This document shows positions 34,778 through 37,133 of a stretch of 37,133 bases of DNA, piece after piece. Source of the stretch: Thiotrichales bacterium 35-46-9 (GTDB lineage: Bacteria > Pseudomonadota > Gammaproteobacteria > Thiomicrospirales > Thiomicrospiraceae); NCBI GenBank assembly GCA_002281095.1, contig NCFI01000006.1, positions 1 through 37,133 of the forward strand, in the 5' to 3' direction. The translations under genes and the position numbers were made by a program. How positions within the stretch are numbered: the first letter of the stretch is position 1; each line of letters opens with the position of its first letter. Below the pieces are notes generated by a model that was not told the origin of the DNA, did no database searches, and was given only the letters and a program-made list of their open reading frames with translations.

Positions 34778-37069
34778 TTACTTAATCGCTGGCAAGCCAC
34801 CGATATAACCGACATTGGCATCAAACTTATCAATTTTAGCCAAGGATTCAGCAACAACTGCACTATCTTCAGCCTTTGGCTTCCAATCACCGTGATGCTG
34901 AGAGTTACTCATAATGTAGGCATGACCATTCAGGTTATCCACCACTTGCAAGCCAGTATTTTCTGCGCCCGTTACCGCACTTAAAATACGTGTCAGCTTT
35001 TTAGTGTCAACGTTATAGGCCCAAACAAAGTTATTGACGTGCGTACCTGAGTCTTCACCGATGAACAAAGTGCGCATACGATCAGAGAAGAAGACGTTAT
35101 CAGTATTAGCAACCTTGTTCGGGTTTGCTGTGTTACCCAAGGCATCACGTGTAATGTCTTCACCCAGTAAAGCAGGTTCAACATACATGCGTGTCGCAAC
35201 GTAATCTGAAGGAATTGCGTTACCTGCTGTGTCTTCTTGACCCGATTGTGCCGCTAAGGTGAAAGTCGCACCGGCGTTAATTTTCGGTAATTGCACATGG
35301 TCTGTTGGTGCAGAAGAGTTAGCTAACATACCACCATCTAAATAAGAAATAGCCATGTAAATGTGCTTGTCTTTGGCATTAACGGCAATCCCTTCCATTT
35401 TATTGAACTCAGCTGTCGCACCCAAAAGCGCTGCTGCACGACGAGACTCTAGGAAAGCGGCTGCCGTTTCCATTCCTGGTTTAATACTTAAACACTCATC
35501 TGATGAAGAACCAGCACGAATACGCGTACCGCCAGCACAGGTTTTAGTGGTGGTATCGTAAGCATAATTGTTGAAAATAGTTTCAAAAGTATTAGCATCA
35601 GCTAAGGCTTTGATTTCATCGTTCGATTTGCTTTCACCCAACTTCACCCAAGTTAAGTTGCCTTCACCGCCATTTGCTGCACTAACTTGCGTCCATTTAG
35701 CGGCGTACAAGCTACCGCCTTTGCTTAAGTCACCAGAAACATTGCCGACAAACATGAAAATAGCGACGTTAGAACCATCATCACCAAAGTAAACGGTTTT
35801 ACCATCAGGCATCACTTTACCCATTTCCCAAGTACCACGACCTAAACCGTAATGTTTGATGGGTGTTGCTTTACCGTCTTTACCAACCACAACTTCGGTT
35901 AAATAGCCATACTGGTATGGATTTGCTGAAGCATTACCATAAATATTTTTCATCACATCAACGCCTTTAAGTGTCGTAGCGTAACTGCTACCTAAAGGAT
36001 TGTATTGAAGATCATAGTCTTCTTCCGAACCCAAATGGGTATTCCAAGGGGTTTGCGAACCAAAACAGGGAATCCACAGACCACCAACACTAGAGAAGTT
36101 GATCGGTTCTTGACCTGTCGCCGTTAGCTTACCTGTCTTAGCGTCTTGGCTTACTTGTGTTAACGTCATACCCATTGGCATACGCGTCGCTGGACGAGAA
36201 CCATCGCTATTCAACCAGTCGTATTCTAAATGCGTTACTAGGTATAATTTACCGTCGATATTCAAAAGGCTATTAGCATCTGGAGTTTCCGCAATCACAG
36301 GCGCACCCAAACTATCTTTCAATGGGTTCATGTTAGCGTCAAACAATTGACCTGCTGGGAAAGGACTGCTACCTACCTTGTCTTTAACACCAAAGAGTTT
36401 GTTGTAGCTTAGCGGGAAGTCTTTTGTTGTACCGTCTGCATAAGTCACTGTTGCTACCGAAGTAGTATAGGTTCTAGCCATATCATCAGCAGTAGCTGGT
36501 GCAGGCGTTTCACTAAAACTGACACTCTTAACAAACGACTTGCTGGCAACGGTTGCTGCTAAATGCGCTGCTGCATCTGCATGAGAGACTAATGGCTTAG
36601 AACCGACACAAGCCTGCAAACCGGCATCAGAATCCAAGTTACAACCAGCTGCCAATTTTACATTGGTTAAATCAATACCGTCAGCAGCACTGGTTTTAAT
36701 GTTCATGGTTTGTAATAAACGAGCCAAACGAACGGATTTTTCACCCATTAAGTCTGCTTCACCGGTAACTGTATTGGTATAAACACGTGGCGCTCCGACA
36801 GCCGAACCGATCACCGTAGAACCAATTTTGAAGGTAACCAAATCACCCTCATTATATAAAAATTCACCTTTTTCATTGGTGAAACAGTTGCTCGCACAAG
36901 CCGAAGAAGTATAGGCTAGACCTTTGACTTCAGCATCTAAAAAAACACCAGTTGAAGGTGTTGTGGCAGTAGCAGATGAACCGCTATCATTACAAGCCGT
37001 TAAAAGCGTCATTGAACCAACAAACAATGCACCAATAGCCAATGCTAAAGGACGACGATTAAGTAACAT
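34778..37069 (-). CDS. PhoX-like (DUF839) exported lipoprotein phosphatase
   Basis: The 763-residue precursor has a lipobox (LLTAC, Cys26). The N-terminal module of about residues 40-180 (GVFLDAEVKGLAYTSS, NEKGEFLYNEGDLVTFKIGSTVIGSA, SVRLARLLQTMN) is common to exported lipoproteins. A PhoX-type beta-propeller follows. The signature IPCFGSQTPWNTHLGSEED at 333-351 includes Cys335, equivalent by position to the metal-site cysteine of PhoX enzymes. Later blocks are YFGDDGSN and NKMEGIAVNAKDKHIYMAIS. PhoX enzymes are calcium- and iron-dependent alkaline phosphatases, usually Tat-exported; this one has a Sec-type lipoprotein signal without twin Arg before the core other than NRRP. The site CGGAG precedes the ATG. 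Substrate use is inferred from the family. Confidence 0.88.
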   Translation of the reverse strand: MLLNRRPLALAIGALFVGSMTLLTACNDSGSSATATTPSTGVFLDAEVKGLAYTSSACASNCFTNEKGEFLYNEGDLVTFKIGSTVIGSAVGAPRVYTNTVTGEADLMGEKSVRLARLLQTMNIKTSAADGIDLTNVKLAAGCNLDSDAGLQACVGSKPLVSHADAAAHLAATVASKSFVKSVSFSETPAPATADDMARTYTTSVATVTYADGTTKDFPLSYNKLFGVKDKVGSSPFPAGQLFDANMNPLKDSLGAPVIAETPDANSLLNIDGKLYLVTHLEYDWLNSDGSRPATRMPMGMTLTQVSQDAKTGKLTATGQEPINFSSVGGLWIPCFGSQTPWNTHLGSEEDYDLQYNPLGSSYATTLKGVDVMKNIYGNASANPYQYGYLTEVVVGKDGKATPIKHYGLGRGTWEMGKVMPDGKTVYFGDDGSNVAIFMFVGNVSGDLSKGGSLYAAKWTQVSAANGGEGNLTWVKLGESKSNDEIKALADANTFETIFNNYAYDTTTKTCAGGTRIRAGSSSDECLSIKPGMETAAAFLESRRAAALLGATAEFNKMEGIAVNAKDKHIYMAISYLDGGMLANSSAPTDHVQLPKINAGATFTLAAQSGQEDTAGNAIPSDYVATRMYVEPALLGEDITRDALGNTANPNKVANTDNVFFSDRMRTLFIGEDSGTHVNNFVWAYNVDTKKLTRILSAVTGAENTGLQVVDNLNGHAYIMSNSQHHGDWKPKAEDSAVVAESLAKIDKFDANVGYIGGLPAIK

Positions 37070-37133
37070 GAGTAAACTCCGATAAAAGTTGATGTTTGAA
37101 ATACTCTGTAACTTTATCCTCCTAATATGACAA

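Noticed and set aside
37070-37133. TTGTCA and AGGAGG at the window edge (minus strand) as promoter and ribosome site of the PhoX-like gene
   Set aside because: The -10 partner is poor, and the AGGAGG is about 45 bases from the ATG, which has its own closer CGGAG.

Overview
The window is about 37 kb of densely packed bacterial chromosome with moderate G+C (roughly half, judged by eye). Every gap between genes is below 300 bases. It looks like a gammaproteobacterium of the Pseudomonadales/Moraxellaceae type. The reasons are the yqgE-ruvX-pyrB-pseudo-pyrC gene order, a HemB with the Pseudomonas-type non-cysteine metal site, a long QueF and a complete-looking set of type II secretion (T2SS) genes. 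This placement is an inference from gene content; no rRNA or tRNA gene was seen.

Positions 1-10,050 are mostly housekeeping: the tail of an unidentified gene, an HPP-family membrane protein, queF, and the operon yqgE-ruvX-pyrB-(BRO-N protein)-pseudo-pyrC-(flavin-reductase-like remnant). A small hypothetical gene follows on the other strand, then hemB-aroE and a GlcNAc-type glycosyltransferase. The unexpected item is a phage-antirepressor-like BRO-N gene joined to pyrB and pyrC' by ATGA overlaps at both ends.

Positions 10,060-25,010 hold the T2SS on the minus strand in two blocks, gspCDE (25,011 to 20,587) and gspFGHIJKLMN (16,030 to 10,063). Between gspE and gspF, on the opposite strand, sit a large surface lipoprotein, an outer-membrane beta-barrel-like protein and a Uma2-family nuclease-like gene. 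The lipoprotein's likely promoter has eight consecutive G between a perfect -35 and the -10. This is the layout of classic phase-variable promoters.

Positions 25,070-37,070 encode mainly exported proteins: a large diheme c-type cytochrome, an OmpR/EnvZ-like two-component system, a small Gln/Gly-rich exported protein and two DUF2202 (ferritin-like) proteins, one of them a lipoprotein. They continue with a membrane-anchored LuxR-type regulator, a three-gene operon (lipoprotein cytochrome, small cytochrome, Tat-exported FccB-like flavoprotein) and a PhoX-like lipoprotein. A bidirectional terminator separates the last two units.

A working idea, not shown by the sequence, is that the T2SS delivers some of the neighbouring lipoproteins or redox proteins to the cell surface and that the promoter G-tract switches one surface lipoprotein on and off.
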